A stretch of DNA of 13,646 nt from DASZGI01 sp035938995 (GCF_035938995.1 NZ_DASZGI010000330.1:1-13646); one strand, 5' to 3'. Shown: positions 5,953 to 13,514, counted from the stretch's first letter. The notes: generated by a model from the sequence alone, not told the origin. Numbers and translations are program-made.

Positions 5953-6598
5953 TCGACGCGGTTCTCAGCGCTGCCCAGACGGGGCTGACGACCCGTTCGA
6001 CCCGGGACCAGGGAAGCGCGGCCCACGCGGCGCGCAGCCGCATATCGAGGCGCCGCCATGCCGGGGAACTGGCCAGCAGCGCGCCGAGCACGACGAGGAT
6101 GACCGTCGCCACCAGCGCCGCGGACCACGCGGCACCGCCGACCGCCAACATCGGGCGCAGCGGCGAGTGGTTCGGCAGCAGGCGGCGCAGCGGTGCGTGG
6201 AACACGATGACGCACACGCCGCCAATCAGCGCGCCCGCGCCGGTGAACAGCACCACGCGGCAGGTCGCCATCATCCATGCCGAGCGCTGCTCCGCCCCGG
6301 CCTGGCGCAGCGCACGCAGCGCGCCCGTGCGGCTGTCATACATTCGCGCCGCCGACCACGCCGTCGCGGTCGCGCCCGGCAGCGCGGCGCACGCGAGCCC
6401 GAGGACGCCCGCAGTGCCGAGTGCCGAGACCGGCGCGGCGAGCCAGACCGTCAAGGGGAGTGCCGCCAGCGCCGCGGACCAGGCCAGCCGCATCGCGTCG
6501 ATGCGCGCGGAGCCCTCGACCGGCAGCACCAAACGCAGCGTCAGCCGGACCCTGAATCCGTTCGGCTCGGCACCCGCGGCGCGCTCGACGGTACTCAT
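5918..6598 (-). CDS. Half-size FtsX-like membrane protein (putative ABC permease)
   Basis: A 226-residue protein with four likely transmembrane helices near residues 36-55, 60-83, 108-132 and 150-176, and a strongly basic C-terminus (about 181-226). Between helices 2 and 3, residues 89-103 (SRTGALRALRQAGAE) resemble the coupling-helix motif of FtsX/MacB-type permeases, where an LRALGA-like segment docks on the ATPase. Full FtsX-family exporters are usually larger with an extracellular domain; this would be one bare half. Its ATG overlaps the upstream ATPase stop as ATGA, so the two are probably translationally coupled partners. Substrate unknown. Its 3' end overlaps the convergent HAD gene. 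The fold is inferred from hydrophobicity and this one motif. Confidence 0.7.
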   Translation of the reverse strand: MSTVERAAGAEPNGFRVRLTLRLVLPVEGSARIDAMRLAWSAALAALPLTVWLAAPVSALGTAGVLGLACAALPGATATAWSAARMYDSRTGALRALRQAGAEQRSAWMMATCRVVLFTGAGALIGGVCVIVFHAPLRRLLPNHSPLRPMLAVGGAAWSAALVATVILVVLGALLASSPAWRRLDMRLRAAWAALPWSRVERVVSPVWAALRTASISARRAARRPR

Positions 6599-7371
6599 CG
6601 CGCTGCCTTGACCGGGCTTGGCCTGGACGTCGAGACAGCAGTCGGCGCGGGCGCGCCGACCGGAGCTGCGGGCGTGACAGTGGCGATCGGCACCGGTTCG
6701 GCCGAGGTGCGGCCCGCCACGAGGTTGACCGTGCGCTGGCAGCGCGCCGCGGTGGCGGGATCGTCGGTGAAGAGGAGCACCGCGGTGCCGTGCGACAGCG
6801 CGATCGAATTCAGGACCCGGCCGAGCGTGTCCGCGCTCTGCGACGGCAGCCCGGCGAGCGGCTCGTCGGCCAGCACGAGAAGCGGATCGTTCACCATCGC
6901 CCGGGCCAGGGCGGCGCGCCTGACCAGGTCGAGCGGCAGGCCGGTGAGCCGTGCGTCCGCCGCTTCGGCGATCTCGAACCGGGCCAGCCAGGTCAGCGCC
7001 TTGCGCCGGGCCCGCGCCGCGCCGACCCCGGCGAACCGCAGCGGAAGGGCCACGTTGTCGGCGAGGGTGAGCTCCGGCAGGAAGACCGTGTCCTGGTATA
7101 CGAGGCCGTAGTGGCGCAGCCGGAACGCGCGCTTGGCCTCGGGCGGCATGAGGTGGAAGGGCTTTCCGTTAGTCCACACGGTGCCGCCCGCCGGATCGAG
7201 CTCCCCGGCCAGGCAGGCGCGCAGGACGGACTTGCCGGCGCCCCGCGGGCCCAGGACCGCGACCGTCTCACCCTCGCCCACCGCCAGGTGGACCTGGCGC
7301 AGCACCGACCCGTCGGCGGGAAACACCAGGCCGCGGACGTCGAGGACGGGGTTGTCGGAGGGAAGGCTCAC
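6595..7371 (-). CDS. ABC transporter ATP-binding protein with degenerate motifs
   Basis: A 258-residue nucleotide-binding protein of the FtsE/LolD/MacB size. Intact parts are Walker A GPRGAGKS (41-48), Q-loop Gln93 (YQDTVFLPELTLADNV) and Walker B VLADEP with catalytic Glu170. Changed parts: the signature LSGGQ reads LTGLP (142-146), and the H-loop His position is Asp203 (LLFTDDP). A Pro/Ala/Thr-rich tail fills 223-258. It probably drives the membrane protein encoded just downstream, or regulates it rather than hydrolysing ATP normally. I chose GTG 7371, giving a short natural N-terminus (MSLPSDNPVLDV). A TTG at 7419 would add 16 residues with no ribosome-binding site. Confidence 0.85.
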   Translation of the reverse strand: MSLPSDNPVLDVRGLVFPADGSVLRQVHLAVGEGETVAVLGPRGAGKSVLRACLAGELDPAGGTVWTNGKPFHLMPPEAKRAFRLRHYGLVYQDTVFLPELTLADNVALPLRFAGVGAARARRKALTWLARFEIAEAADARLTGLPLDLVRRAALARAMVNDPLLVLADEPLAGLPSQSADTLGRVLNSIALSHGTAVLLFTDDPATAARCQRTVNLVAGRTSAEPVPIATVTPAAPVGAPAPTAVSTSRPSPVKAAR

Positions 7372-7377
7372 AGCGTA

Positions 7378-7383
7378 ACTGTC
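7378..7383 (-). promoter_or_regulatory. Candidate leaderless -10 element for the ABC ATPase
   Basis: Read on the minus strand, GACAGT is followed by six bases (TACGCT) and the GTG start. It resembles the GACAAT before rlmN. If used, it favours GTG 7371 over the TTG at 7419. Confidence 0.35.
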
Positions 7384-7553
7384 CCCGACGCGGCGGACCG
7401 GTCCACCCAAACCCGGCAAAGTTCATCCAATCTGACGAGTCATCAGCCCTTGACTTAGCTGAATTCGCCGCCTGATCGGATGAAAGTCGCCCGCGACCAG
7501 TGACCTTTCCGGATTCCGGCCGGTGCGGTGGTCGCGGCCGCGTTGCTGAAAGA

Positions 7554-7574
7554 CGCGGTGCACAAGGTGCCGCG
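7554..7574 (-). terminator. Possible terminator of the amine-catabolism unit
   Basis: One base beyond the FAD-oxidoreductase stop, CGCGG and CCGCG form a stem extended by CA/TG pairs with a small bulge. On the minus strand it is followed by the T-rich TCTTTC. The rest of the 204-nt gap to the ABC start (7372-7575) shows no gene. Confidence 0.4.
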
Positions 7575-7575
7575 G

Positions 7576-8979
7576 TCAGTGTCCGATGAACCGGCCGAAG
7601 ATCGCGGCGCGGCGGGAGGGGCGGCCGGTGCGCGCTTCTTCCGCGTCGGCGGCGCTCATCACCCGCAGGCCGAGGTTCGCACCGAGCCAGCGGGCCGGCT
7701 CGGGCTCCCACCGGGGCGAGCGGTGCCCGACCCAGGGCAACTCCGTCAGTTCGGTGCGCTCGCCGCGCAGCAGGTCGGCCAGCGTGCGTCCGGCCAGGTT
7801 CGACGCCCCCACCCCGTCACCCACATAGCCGCCGGCCCACGCCAGCTTCGCCGCCCGGTCCACGCCGACCGAGGCGAACCAGTCGCGGGGCACGCCGAGC
7901 GCTCCGCCCCACGTGTGGGTGATCTTGACGTCGTCGAGCACCGGGAAAAGCTCGACGAGCACGCTCCTGAGCTCGGCGTGTACGCGAAGTTCCCGGTCGT
8001 ACTCGGGCTTGATCGACGAGCCGAAGTGATAGGGCGCGCCGCGTCCGCCGAACGCCAGGCGGCCGTCCGCGGTTCGCTGGCCGTAGATGATCAAATGCCG
8101 GTGGTCGGCGAACGTCTGGCGGTCCGTCAGCCCGATGGCGGTCCAGGTCTCGTCCGAGAGCGGCTCGGTGGCCAGCATGAGCGAGTAGACGGGGGCGATC
8201 GCCCGCTTGAAGCCGCGCAGGGTCGCCGTGTAGCCCTCCGTGGCTCGCACGACGATCTCGGCGCGGACGGTGCCGTGCGGGGTGCGCACGACTCCGTCGC
8301 GGATCTCGGTGACCAGCGTGCGCTCGAAGATCGGCACGCCAAGACGCTCGACGGCCGCCGCCAGGCCGCGCGCCAGACGTGCCGGATGGATCGCGGCGCA
8401 GTGCGGGGTGAAGGTCGCGCCGAGCACGTCGGCCGCGTGCGCGTGTTGCGTCGCCTCGTCCGCCGACAGCAGGCGCAGATCCTCCTCGCCGAAGCCGAAC
8501 GCGCGGCCCTCCTCGACCTCCTCGTGCGCCCGCTCCAGTTGCACCGGCGTCCGGGCGAGCACCACCGTGCCGCCCTTCGCGTAATGGCAGTCAATTCCCT
8601 CAGCCGCCGCGATCCGGCCAACCTCGTCCACGGTGGCGTTCAGGGCGCGCTGCAGGGCGGTCGCCGCCGCGGGCGATCCGGCCACCTTCGCGACCTTGGT
8701 CAGGCTGGACGGGAAGATCGCCGAGCACCAGCCGCCGTTGCGCCCCGAGGCCCCGAACCCGGCGAACTCGGCCTCGAGGACGACGATGCGCAGCGCCGGG
8801 TCCGCCCTCTTGAGGTAGTAGGCGGTCCACAGGCCGGTGTAGCCGGCGCCGACGATCGCGATGTCCGCGGTCTGATCGCCGGGCAGGCCGGGCCGGGGAT
8901 CGAGGCCGCCGGGGACGGTGTCGTGCCAGAAGGAGAGGGCGCGGCGGGATGTGTCGGCGTCAGTCGGGGCGTGGTTCAT
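7576..8979 (-). CDS. FAD-dependent oxidoreductase, gamma-glutamylputrescine oxidase-like
   Basis: A 467-residue flavoenzyme of the D-amino-acid-oxidase (DAO) family. The Rossmann FAD motif is at residues 41-49 (AIVGAGYTG), with Glu69 ending the second strand as the expected ribose ligand. GASGRNGGW (76-84) is typical of PuuB-like oxidases, and a C-terminal GYVGDGVGASNLAGRTLADLL segment (20 of it conserved) closes the FAD site. Such enzymes oxidise gamma-glutamylputrescine or related amines to aldehydes, releasing ammonia and H2O2. The neighbours (aminotransferase, aldehyde dehydrogenase, Lrp regulator) fit polyamine breakdown. Start is ATG 8979 by homology-like N-terminus. No Shine-Dalgarno is visible, and the frame is open further upstream without family-like sequence. 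The exact amine is uncertain. Confidence 0.85.
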   Translation of the reverse strand: MNHAPTDADTSRRALSFWHDTVPGGLDPRPGLPGDQTADIAIVGAGYTGLWTAYYLKRADPALRIVVLEAEFAGFGASGRNGGWCSAIFPSSLTKVAKVAGSPAAATALQRALNATVDEVGRIAAAEGIDCHYAKGGTVVLARTPVQLERAHEEVEEGRAFGFGEEDLRLLSADEATQHAHAADVLGATFTPHCAAIHPARLARGLAAAVERLGVPIFERTLVTEIRDGVVRTPHGTVRAEIVVRATEGYTATLRGFKRAIAPVYSLMLATEPLSDETWTAIGLTDRQTFADHRHLIIYGQRTADGRLAFGGRGAPYHFGSSIKPEYDRELRVHAELRSVLVELFPVLDDVKITHTWGGALGVPRDWFASVGVDRAAKLAWAGGYVGDGVGASNLAGRTLADLLRGERTELTELPWVGHRSPRWEPEPARWLGANLGLRVMSAADAEEARTGRPSRRAAIFGRFIGH

Positions 8980-9034
8980 GGGAGGTTGCCAGGGGAGTGC
9001 ACAGGATGCCAGTTTCCACTGTGCGGCGGTGCGG

Positions 9035-9730
9035 TCAGCGCCGCCAGCGTCGGATGTAGTCGGGAACCGAGGCGAGCTCGGGGGAGAGGTCGTCGGCGGG
9101 TATCGGATCGCACCAGGTCTCGGCGAGCGGGACGGTTCCGGCCCAAATCGGCAGGTCGGCGTCCCCGTCGGCGTCGCCGGGCCCGCCCGCGGAGACCTTG
9201 ATCGAGCACTCCTCAAGGGGAAGCTCGAGCACCGTCGTGGCGCGCAGCTCCTGCTCCGAGGGGTGCCGTATCTCCTTCCAGCGGCCCGGCATCAGGTGCT
9301 CACTGATCCGCTCGAGAGCCTCGTGCTTGGCCCGGCCGTGCAGCACGGCGCAGTGGCCGAGCACCATGGCGCCGCGGTAGTTCATCGACGACTCGAACGC
9401 CGATCTGGCCAGCACCAGGCCGTCGAGCAGGGTCACCGTGAGGCAGACCGGCGCGCCGGCCGCGCAGAGCCTGAACAGCCGACTCGCGGTGGATCCGTGG
9501 AAGAGGACTGTCTCGTCGGCGCGGGCGTAGGCGACCGGGAGGGCGAAGGGCTGGGCAGGTTGTGCGGAAAGTTCGGGGCCGCCGCGGGTGTCGCAGACTG
9601 CGACGTGCGCGATGAGGCCGGCGTCGAGGATGCCGTGCAGGGTCTGGCGGTCGGTGACCGCCTTTTCGGGGAGGCGGCGGACCCGGGTCCGCGTGGTGGA
9701 ACCCGGGTCCGGCAGCAGCGCGGTGGTCAT
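9035..9730 (-). CDS. Pyridoxamine 5'-phosphate oxidase family protein (FMN-binding split barrel)
   Basis: A 231-residue protein of the flavin-binding split-barrel group related to NimA-type and PNPOx-like proteins, not the vitamin B6 biosynthetic PdxH, which has different motifs. Characteristic stretches are ALPVAYARADETVLFHGS (63-80), which forms the flavin-binding strands, LDGLVLARSAFESSMNYRG (102-120), and the MVLGHCAVL strand. Its natural substrate is unknown for the family. It lies between the aminotransferase (36-nt gap) and the FAD oxidase (55-nt gap), all on the same strand, so a role in amine catabolism or in handling reactive aldehyde/PLP species is possible. A -10-like TAGTTT stands six bases before its ATG, so it may also be expressed alone. 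Confidence 0.85.
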   Translation of the reverse strand: MTTALLPDPGSTTRTRVRRLPEKAVTDRQTLHGILDAGLIAHVAVCDTRGGPELSAQPAQPFALPVAYARADETVLFHGSTASRLFRLCAAGAPVCLTVTLLDGLVLARSAFESSMNYRGAMVLGHCAVLHGRAKHEALERISEHLMPGRWKEIRHPSEQELRATTVLELPLEECSIKVSAGGPGDADGDADLPIWAGTVPLAETWCDPIPADDLSPELASVPDYIRRWRR

Positions 9731-9736
9731 GGCCGG

Positions 9737-9742
9737 AAACTA
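9737..9742 (-). promoter_or_regulatory. Candidate leaderless -10 element for the PNPOx-like gene
   Basis: On the minus strand TAGTTT (TANNNT) is followed by CCGGCC and the ATG at 9730. No Shine-Dalgarno is present. The surrounding 36-nt gap is AT-richer than the genes and has a small inverted repeat, CAGA-AC-TCTG at 9746-9755, where an upstream element would sit. Confidence 0.5.
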
Positions 9743-9766
9743 CAGCAGAACTCTGTTATAGGCGCG

Positions 9767-11146
9767 TTACAGCCGCCGCCAGGCCTCGGTAAGGACTGTG
9801 CGCAGGATCTGCTCCATCTCGTCGAACAGCGCCTGGTCGCAGATCAGCGGCGGGGACAGCTGCACCACCGGGTCGCCGCGGTCGTCGGCGCGGCAGTACA
9901 GGCCGTTCTCGAACAGCGCCTTGGACAGGTAGCCGTACAGCACTCGCTCGCACTCGTCGTCGGTGAGCGTCTCCTTAGTCGCCTTGTCCTTGACCAGTTC
10001 GATCCCATAGAAGAAGCCGTTGCCGCGCACGTCGCCGACGATCGGCAGGTCGTGCAGCCGCCGCAGGGTCTTCAGGAACGCGCCCTCGTTGTCGAGCACA
10101 TGCTGCGGCAGCCCCTCGCGCTCGAAGATGTCCAGGTTCGCCAGCGCCACCGCGGCCGAGACCGGGTGCCCGCCGAAGGTGTAGCCGTGCAGGAAGGTGT
10201 TGTCACCGGTGTAGAACGGCTCGGCGATCCGGTCCGAGATGATGCAGGCGCCGATCGGGGAGTAGCCGGAGGTCATCCCCTTCGCGCAGGTGATCATGTC
10301 GGGCACGTAGCCGAACTTGTCGCAGGCGAACATGGTGCCCAGCCGGCCGAAGGCGCAGATGACCTCGTCGGAGACCAGCAGCACGTCGTACTTGTCGCAG
10401 ATCTCGCGCACCCGCTGGAAGTATCCGGGCGGCGGCGGGAAGCAGCCGCCGGCGTTCTGTACCGGCTCCAGGAAGACCGCGGCCACCGTCTCCGGGCCCT
10501 CGAAGAGGATCTGCTGCTCGATCTGGCCGGCGGCCCAGCGGCCGAACGCCTCAGGGTCCTGTCCCAGCGCTTCGACCCCGGAGATTTCGGCGGCCCGGTA
10601 GAAGTTCGTGTTCGGGACCTTGTGCGCGCCCGGCACCAGCGGCTCGAACGGGGCCTTGAGAGCGGGCAGACCGGTGATCGACAGAGCCCCCTGAGGGGTG
10701 CCGTGGTAGGCGACCGCGCGCGAGATGACCTTGTACTTGGTGGGCCGTCCGGTCAGCTTGAAGTACTGCTTGGCCAGCTTCCACGCGGTTTCGACCGCCT
10801 CGCCGCCGCCGGTCGTGAAGAAGACCTTGTTCAGATCGCCCGGCGTGTGGTTCGCCAGCCGCTCGGCCAGCTCCACCGCCTTCGGGTGCGCGTACGACCA
10901 GATCGGGAAGAAGGCGAGCTCCTGCGCCTGCTTGTACGCCGCCTCGGCCAGCTCCGTGCGCCCGTGCCCGGCCTGCACCACGAACAGGCCCGCCAGCCCG
11001 TCGAGGTAGCGGCGGCCGTTCGCGTCGAAGATGTAGGCGCCCTCGCCGCGGACGATCGTCGGGACGGGAGCGTCCCGGTAGGACGACATCCGCGTGAAGT
11101 GCATCCAAAGATGGTCGTACGCCTTGCTCGACTGCTCTGTCGTCAT
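9767..11146 (-). CDS. Class III PLP aminotransferase, putative putrescine/polyamine:pyruvate type
   Basis: A 459-residue fold-type I aminotransferase of the omega-amine group. The PLP-binding lysine is K289 in TCAKGMTSGYSPIGA. D260 in LLVSDEVICAFGR binds the pyridine nitrogen. TTGGGEAVETAWK (111-123) holds the phosphate, and Y148-H149-G150 stacks over the ring. The family moves the terminal amino group of putrescine, beta-alanine, GABA or similar to pyruvate or 2-oxoglutarate. A divergent aldehyde dehydrogenase of the aminobutyraldehyde type nearby favours a diamine substrate, but GABA or beta-alanine remain possible. Its ATG overlaps the stop of the Lrp gene (ATGA at 11143-11146), with little ribosome-binding signal, so it is probably translationally coupled to the regulator. 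Confidence 0.9.
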   Translation of the reverse strand: MTTEQSSKAYDHLWMHFTRMSSYRDAPVPTIVRGEGAYIFDANGRRYLDGLAGLFVVQAGHGRTELAEAAYKQAQELAFFPIWSYAHPKAVELAERLANHTPGDLNKVFFTTGGGEAVETAWKLAKQYFKLTGRPTKYKVISRAVAYHGTPQGALSITGLPALKAPFEPLVPGAHKVPNTNFYRAAEISGVEALGQDPEAFGRWAAGQIEQQILFEGPETVAAVFLEPVQNAGGCFPPPPGYFQRVREICDKYDVLLVSDEVICAFGRLGTMFACDKFGYVPDMITCAKGMTSGYSPIGACIISDRIAEPFYTGDNTFLHGYTFGGHPVSAAVALANLDIFEREGLPQHVLDNEGAFLKTLRRLHDLPIVGDVRGNGFFYGIELVKDKATKETLTDDECERVLYGYLSKALFENGLYCRADDRGDPVVQLSPPLICDQALFDEMEQILRTVLTEAWRRL

Positions 11147-11775
11147 CGGGTGCCCCAGGTGTATGTCTGTTTGTGCAGCTTCAGGTAGACAAAGCTCTCG
11201 GTGCTTCTGACTTGCGGGATCGCGCGGATGCCCTTGTTGATGACCTCCAGCAGCTGGTCGTCGTCCTCGGTGACCACCTCGGCCAGCAGGTCGAACGCGC
11301 CGGCCGTGGCGACCACGTAGGCGACCTCGGCCATCGCCGACAGCGCCTCGGCCACCGGCTCGATGTCGCCTTCGCAGCGGATGCCGATCATCGCCTGGCG
11401 GCTGAACCCGACGGTGAGCGGGTCGGTGACCGCGACGATCTGGATCACGCCGGTGTCCTGCAGCTTCTGCACCCGCTGACGCACCGCCGCCTCGGAAAGG
11501 CCCACGGCCTTGCCGATCGTGGCGTATGCGCGGCGGCCGTCCTGCTGCAGCTGCTCGATGATCGCCTTGGACAGCGGGTCCAGGGCGGTTCGGGTCCTGC
11601 GGCGCGGACGCCCGGCGCCCGTGCCGCGCTCACCGCCCGCCTCGTGCTCCGCGGGGGTCTCGTGCGGTGCGTCGGGTTCGCCGGCAGGTTCGTGCGCCGC
11701 GTCGCTCCCATTCACACTGCTGGTCTCGTCCACGGCGTCCTGCTGCGCGCTCTCGGTCGACACCTTGTCCATCAT
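11143..11775 (-). CDS. Lrp/AsnC-family transcriptional regulator with acidic N-terminal tail
   Basis: A 210-residue regulator. Residues 65-111 form the AsnC-type winged helix-turn-helix (DPLSKAIIEQLQQDGR, then the recognition part VGLSEAAVRQRVQKLQ), and about 125-200 the ligand-binding RAM domain (MIGIRCEGDIEPVAEAL, ending FVYLKLHKQTYTWG). Before them lies a tail of about 55 residues rich in Glu, Asp, His, Pro and Ala, closed by a basic stretch GRPRRRTRTA (55-64). Ordinary Lrp proteins are about 150-165 residues. It heads the minus-strand unit and faces the aldehyde dehydrogenase across 219 nt, the layout of a local regulator of both. I recall a similar regulator controlling polyamine use in Streptomyces; the ligand here is inferred. 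Two adjacent ATGs (11775, 11772) can start it. Confidence 0.92.
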   Translation of the reverse strand: MMDKVSTESAQQDAVDETSSVNGSDAAHEPAGEPDAPHETPAEHEAGGERGTGAGRPRRRTRTALDPLSKAIIEQLQQDGRRAYATIGKAVGLSEAAVRQRVQKLQDTGVIQIVAVTDPLTVGFSRQAMIGIRCEGDIEPVAEALSAMAEVAYVVATAGAFDLLAEVVTEDDDQLLEVINKGIRAIPQVRSTESFVYLKLHKQTYTWGTR

Positions 11776-11994
11776 GGCTTCAGATCCCGTCGCTTGGCAA
11801 GGTCTATTCGATGGAATTCGTATTTTGGACCGCTTGCAATCACTGATTCCCTCGTCTACTTGGCTCTGAGGTATCGCTCTCGGCAGCGGTTCGGGTTAGG
11901 CTGAGCGCTGACGGGACACCCCCGCCCCCACTGCGAATCACCAGTGAAGCTTCCCAATGGTCTTCCAACGAAGGATCACCGAGGAGAGTCCCCT
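11776..11994. promoter_or_regulatory. Divergent control region between Lrp and aldehyde dehydrogenase genes
   Basis: The 219-nt spacer contains the most AT-rich stretch of the window (about 11795-11860). ATTCG occurs at 11806-11810 and again at 11816-11820, exactly one 10-bp turn apart, framed by GGTC (11801-11804) and GACC (11828-11831). This suits a dimeric or multimeric Lrp protein. Possible sigma elements for the dehydrogenase are TTGCAA (11834-11839) with TACTTG (11857-11862) at 17-bp spacing, or a -10-like TAGGCT (11897-11902); neither is certain. No small gene was found. Confidence 0.55.
11981..11986 (+). promoter_or_regulatory. Aldehyde dehydrogenase ribosome binding site
   Basis: GAGGAG ends eight bases before ATG 11995. 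It selects that start over the in-frame codon at 11944. Confidence 0.85.
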
Positions 11995-13425
11995 ATGGAG
12001 CCGCGCGCGCTGCGCAACATCGTCGGCGGCAAGCCCGTCGACACCGCCGAGGGTCGCACCAGCCCGATCGTCGACCCGGTCACCGAGGAGGTGATCGCGC
12101 ACGCGCCGGTGTCCAGCGCCGCCGACGTCGACGCGGCGGTGCGGGTGGCCGCCGAGGCGTTCAAGGAGTGGCGCCGGGTCACCCCGGCCGAACGGCAGAA
12201 GGCCCTGCTCAAGGTCGCCGACGCGGTCGAGGCACGGGCCGCGGAGTTCGCCGCCGTCGAATCGCAGAACACCGGCAAGCCGCTGGGCCTGACGCTGAGT
12301 GAGGAGCTGGTGCCGATCGTCGACCAGCTGCGCTTCTTCGCCGGGGCGGCCCGGTTGCTCGAGGGCCGGGCCACCGCCGAGTACATGACCGACCACACCT
12401 CGACCATCCGCCGCGAGCCGGTCGGCGTATGCGCCCAGGTGACCCCGTGGAACTACCCGCTGCTGATGGCTGTCTGGAAGATCGCGCCGGCCATCGCCGC
12501 CGGGAATACCGTGGTGCTCAAGCCCTCCGACACGACCCCGATGTCGACGCTGCTGTTCGCCGAGGTGGCGCAGGAGTTCCTGCCCGCCGGCGTGTTCAAC
12601 GTGATCTGCGGCGACCGGGACACCGGCCGCGCGCTGGTCGAGCACCCGATCCCGGCGATGGCCTCGATCACCGGCTCGGTCCGGGCCGGCATGGAAGTCG
12701 CCGCGTCCGCCGCGAAGGACGTCAAGCGGGTGCACCTCGAGCTCGGCGGCAAGGCTCCGGTCCTGGTGTTCGAGGACGCCGACATCCCGGCCGCCGTCGA
12801 GGGCATCTCCGTGGCCGGATACTTCAACGCCGGCCAGGACTGCACCGCGGCGACGCGCGTCCTGGTGCACGAGTCGATCCACGACGAGTTCGTGGCCCAG
12901 CTGACCGAGGCGGCGCGGAACACCAAGACCGGAATGCCCGACGACGAAGACGTGCTCTACGGCCCGCTGAACAACCCGGACCAGCTGGCCCGGGTGCACG
13001 GCTTCATCGAGCGGCTGCCGCAGCACGCCCGGATCGAGACCGGCGGGCGCCGGGTGGGCGAGGTCGGGTACTTCTACGCCCCGACCGTGGTCACCCAGCT
13101 GAAGCAGGACGACGAGATCATCCAGCACGAGGTCTTCGGCCCGGTCATCACGGTGCAGAAGTTCGCCACCGAGCAGGAGGCGGTCGACTTCGCCAACGGC
13201 ACGGTCTACGGCCTCGCCTCGTCCGTGTGGACCAAGGACCACGCCCGCGCGCTGCGCTGCTCGCGGGACCTCGACTTCGGCTGCGTGTGGATCAACACCC
13301 ACATCCCGCTGGTCGCCGAGATGCCCCACGGCGGCTTCGGCCACTCGGGCTACGGCAAGGACCTGTCGATGTACGGCTTCGAGGACTACACCCGGGTCAA
13401 GCACGTAATGTCGTCGATCGCGTGA
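11995..13425 (+). CDS. NAD(P)-dependent aldehyde dehydrogenase, gamma-aminobutyraldehyde type
   Basis: A 476-residue aldehyde dehydrogenase (family length about 475-500). The catalytic Cys is C283 in FNAGQDCTAATR, the general base E249 in LELGGK, and the oxyanion Asn is N153 in TPWNYPLLM. K176 (LKPSD) and ITGSVRAG (225-232) bind the cofactor. The Asp-Cys-Thr around the nucleophile and the overall sequence match 4-aminobutanal dehydrogenases (PatD-like), which convert 4-aminobutyraldehyde to GABA. Betaine-aldehyde or other aminoaldehyde activity is an alternative. It is divergent from the Lrp-aminotransferase unit whose product it would consume. A stem-loop at 13446-13471 follows the stop, so it may be monocistronic. 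Confidence 0.92.
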   Translation: MEPRALRNIVGGKPVDTAEGRTSPIVDPVTEEVIAHAPVSSAADVDAAVRVAAEAFKEWRRVTPAERQKALLKVADAVEARAAEFAAVESQNTGKPLGLTLSEELVPIVDQLRFFAGAARLLEGRATAEYMTDHTSTIRREPVGVCAQVTPWNYPLLMAVWKIAPAIAAGNTVVLKPSDTTPMSTLLFAEVAQEFLPAGVFNVICGDRDTGRALVEHPIPAMASITGSVRAGMEVAASAAKDVKRVHLELGGKAPVLVFEDADIPAAVEGISVAGYFNAGQDCTAATRVLVHESIHDEFVAQLTEAARNTKTGMPDDEDVLYGPLNNPDQLARVHGFIERLPQHARIETGGRRVGEVGYFYAPTVVTQLKQDDEIIQHEVFGPVITVQKFATEQEAVDFANGTVYGLASSVWTKDHARALRCSRDLDFGCVWINTHIPLVAEMPHGGFGHSGYGKDLSMYGFEDYTRVKHVMSSIA

Positions 13426-13445
13426 CCTGACGGCACCGCGGCTGT

Positions 13446-13471
13446 CGGTGAGCCCGGTAGTCCGGGCACCG
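13446..13471 (+). terminator. Probable terminator after the aldehyde dehydrogenase
   Basis: GCCCGG-TAGT-CCGGGC at 13452-13467 is a perfect 6-bp stem with a tetraloop. CGGT (13446-13449) and ACCG (13468-13471) extend it past a two-base bulge. It starts 20 nt after the stop and lacks a T-tract. Confidence 0.5.
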
Positions 13472-13514
13472 TCGCCTAACCAACTGCCCCATCGCCGCTG
13501 TGGGCGGGCCCGGC

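Noticed and set aside
7528..9201. 557-codon open frame on + opposite the FAD oxidoreductase
   Set aside because: Antisense to a gene with clear FAD motifs, and no recognisable domain or start signal.
8918..11188. 756-codon open frame on + across the oxidase, PNPOx-like and aminotransferase genes
   Set aside because: It is antisense to three well-supported genes, has no ribosome-binding site, and is of low-complexity Arg/Gly/Ala composition. Long antisense frames are expected at this GC content.
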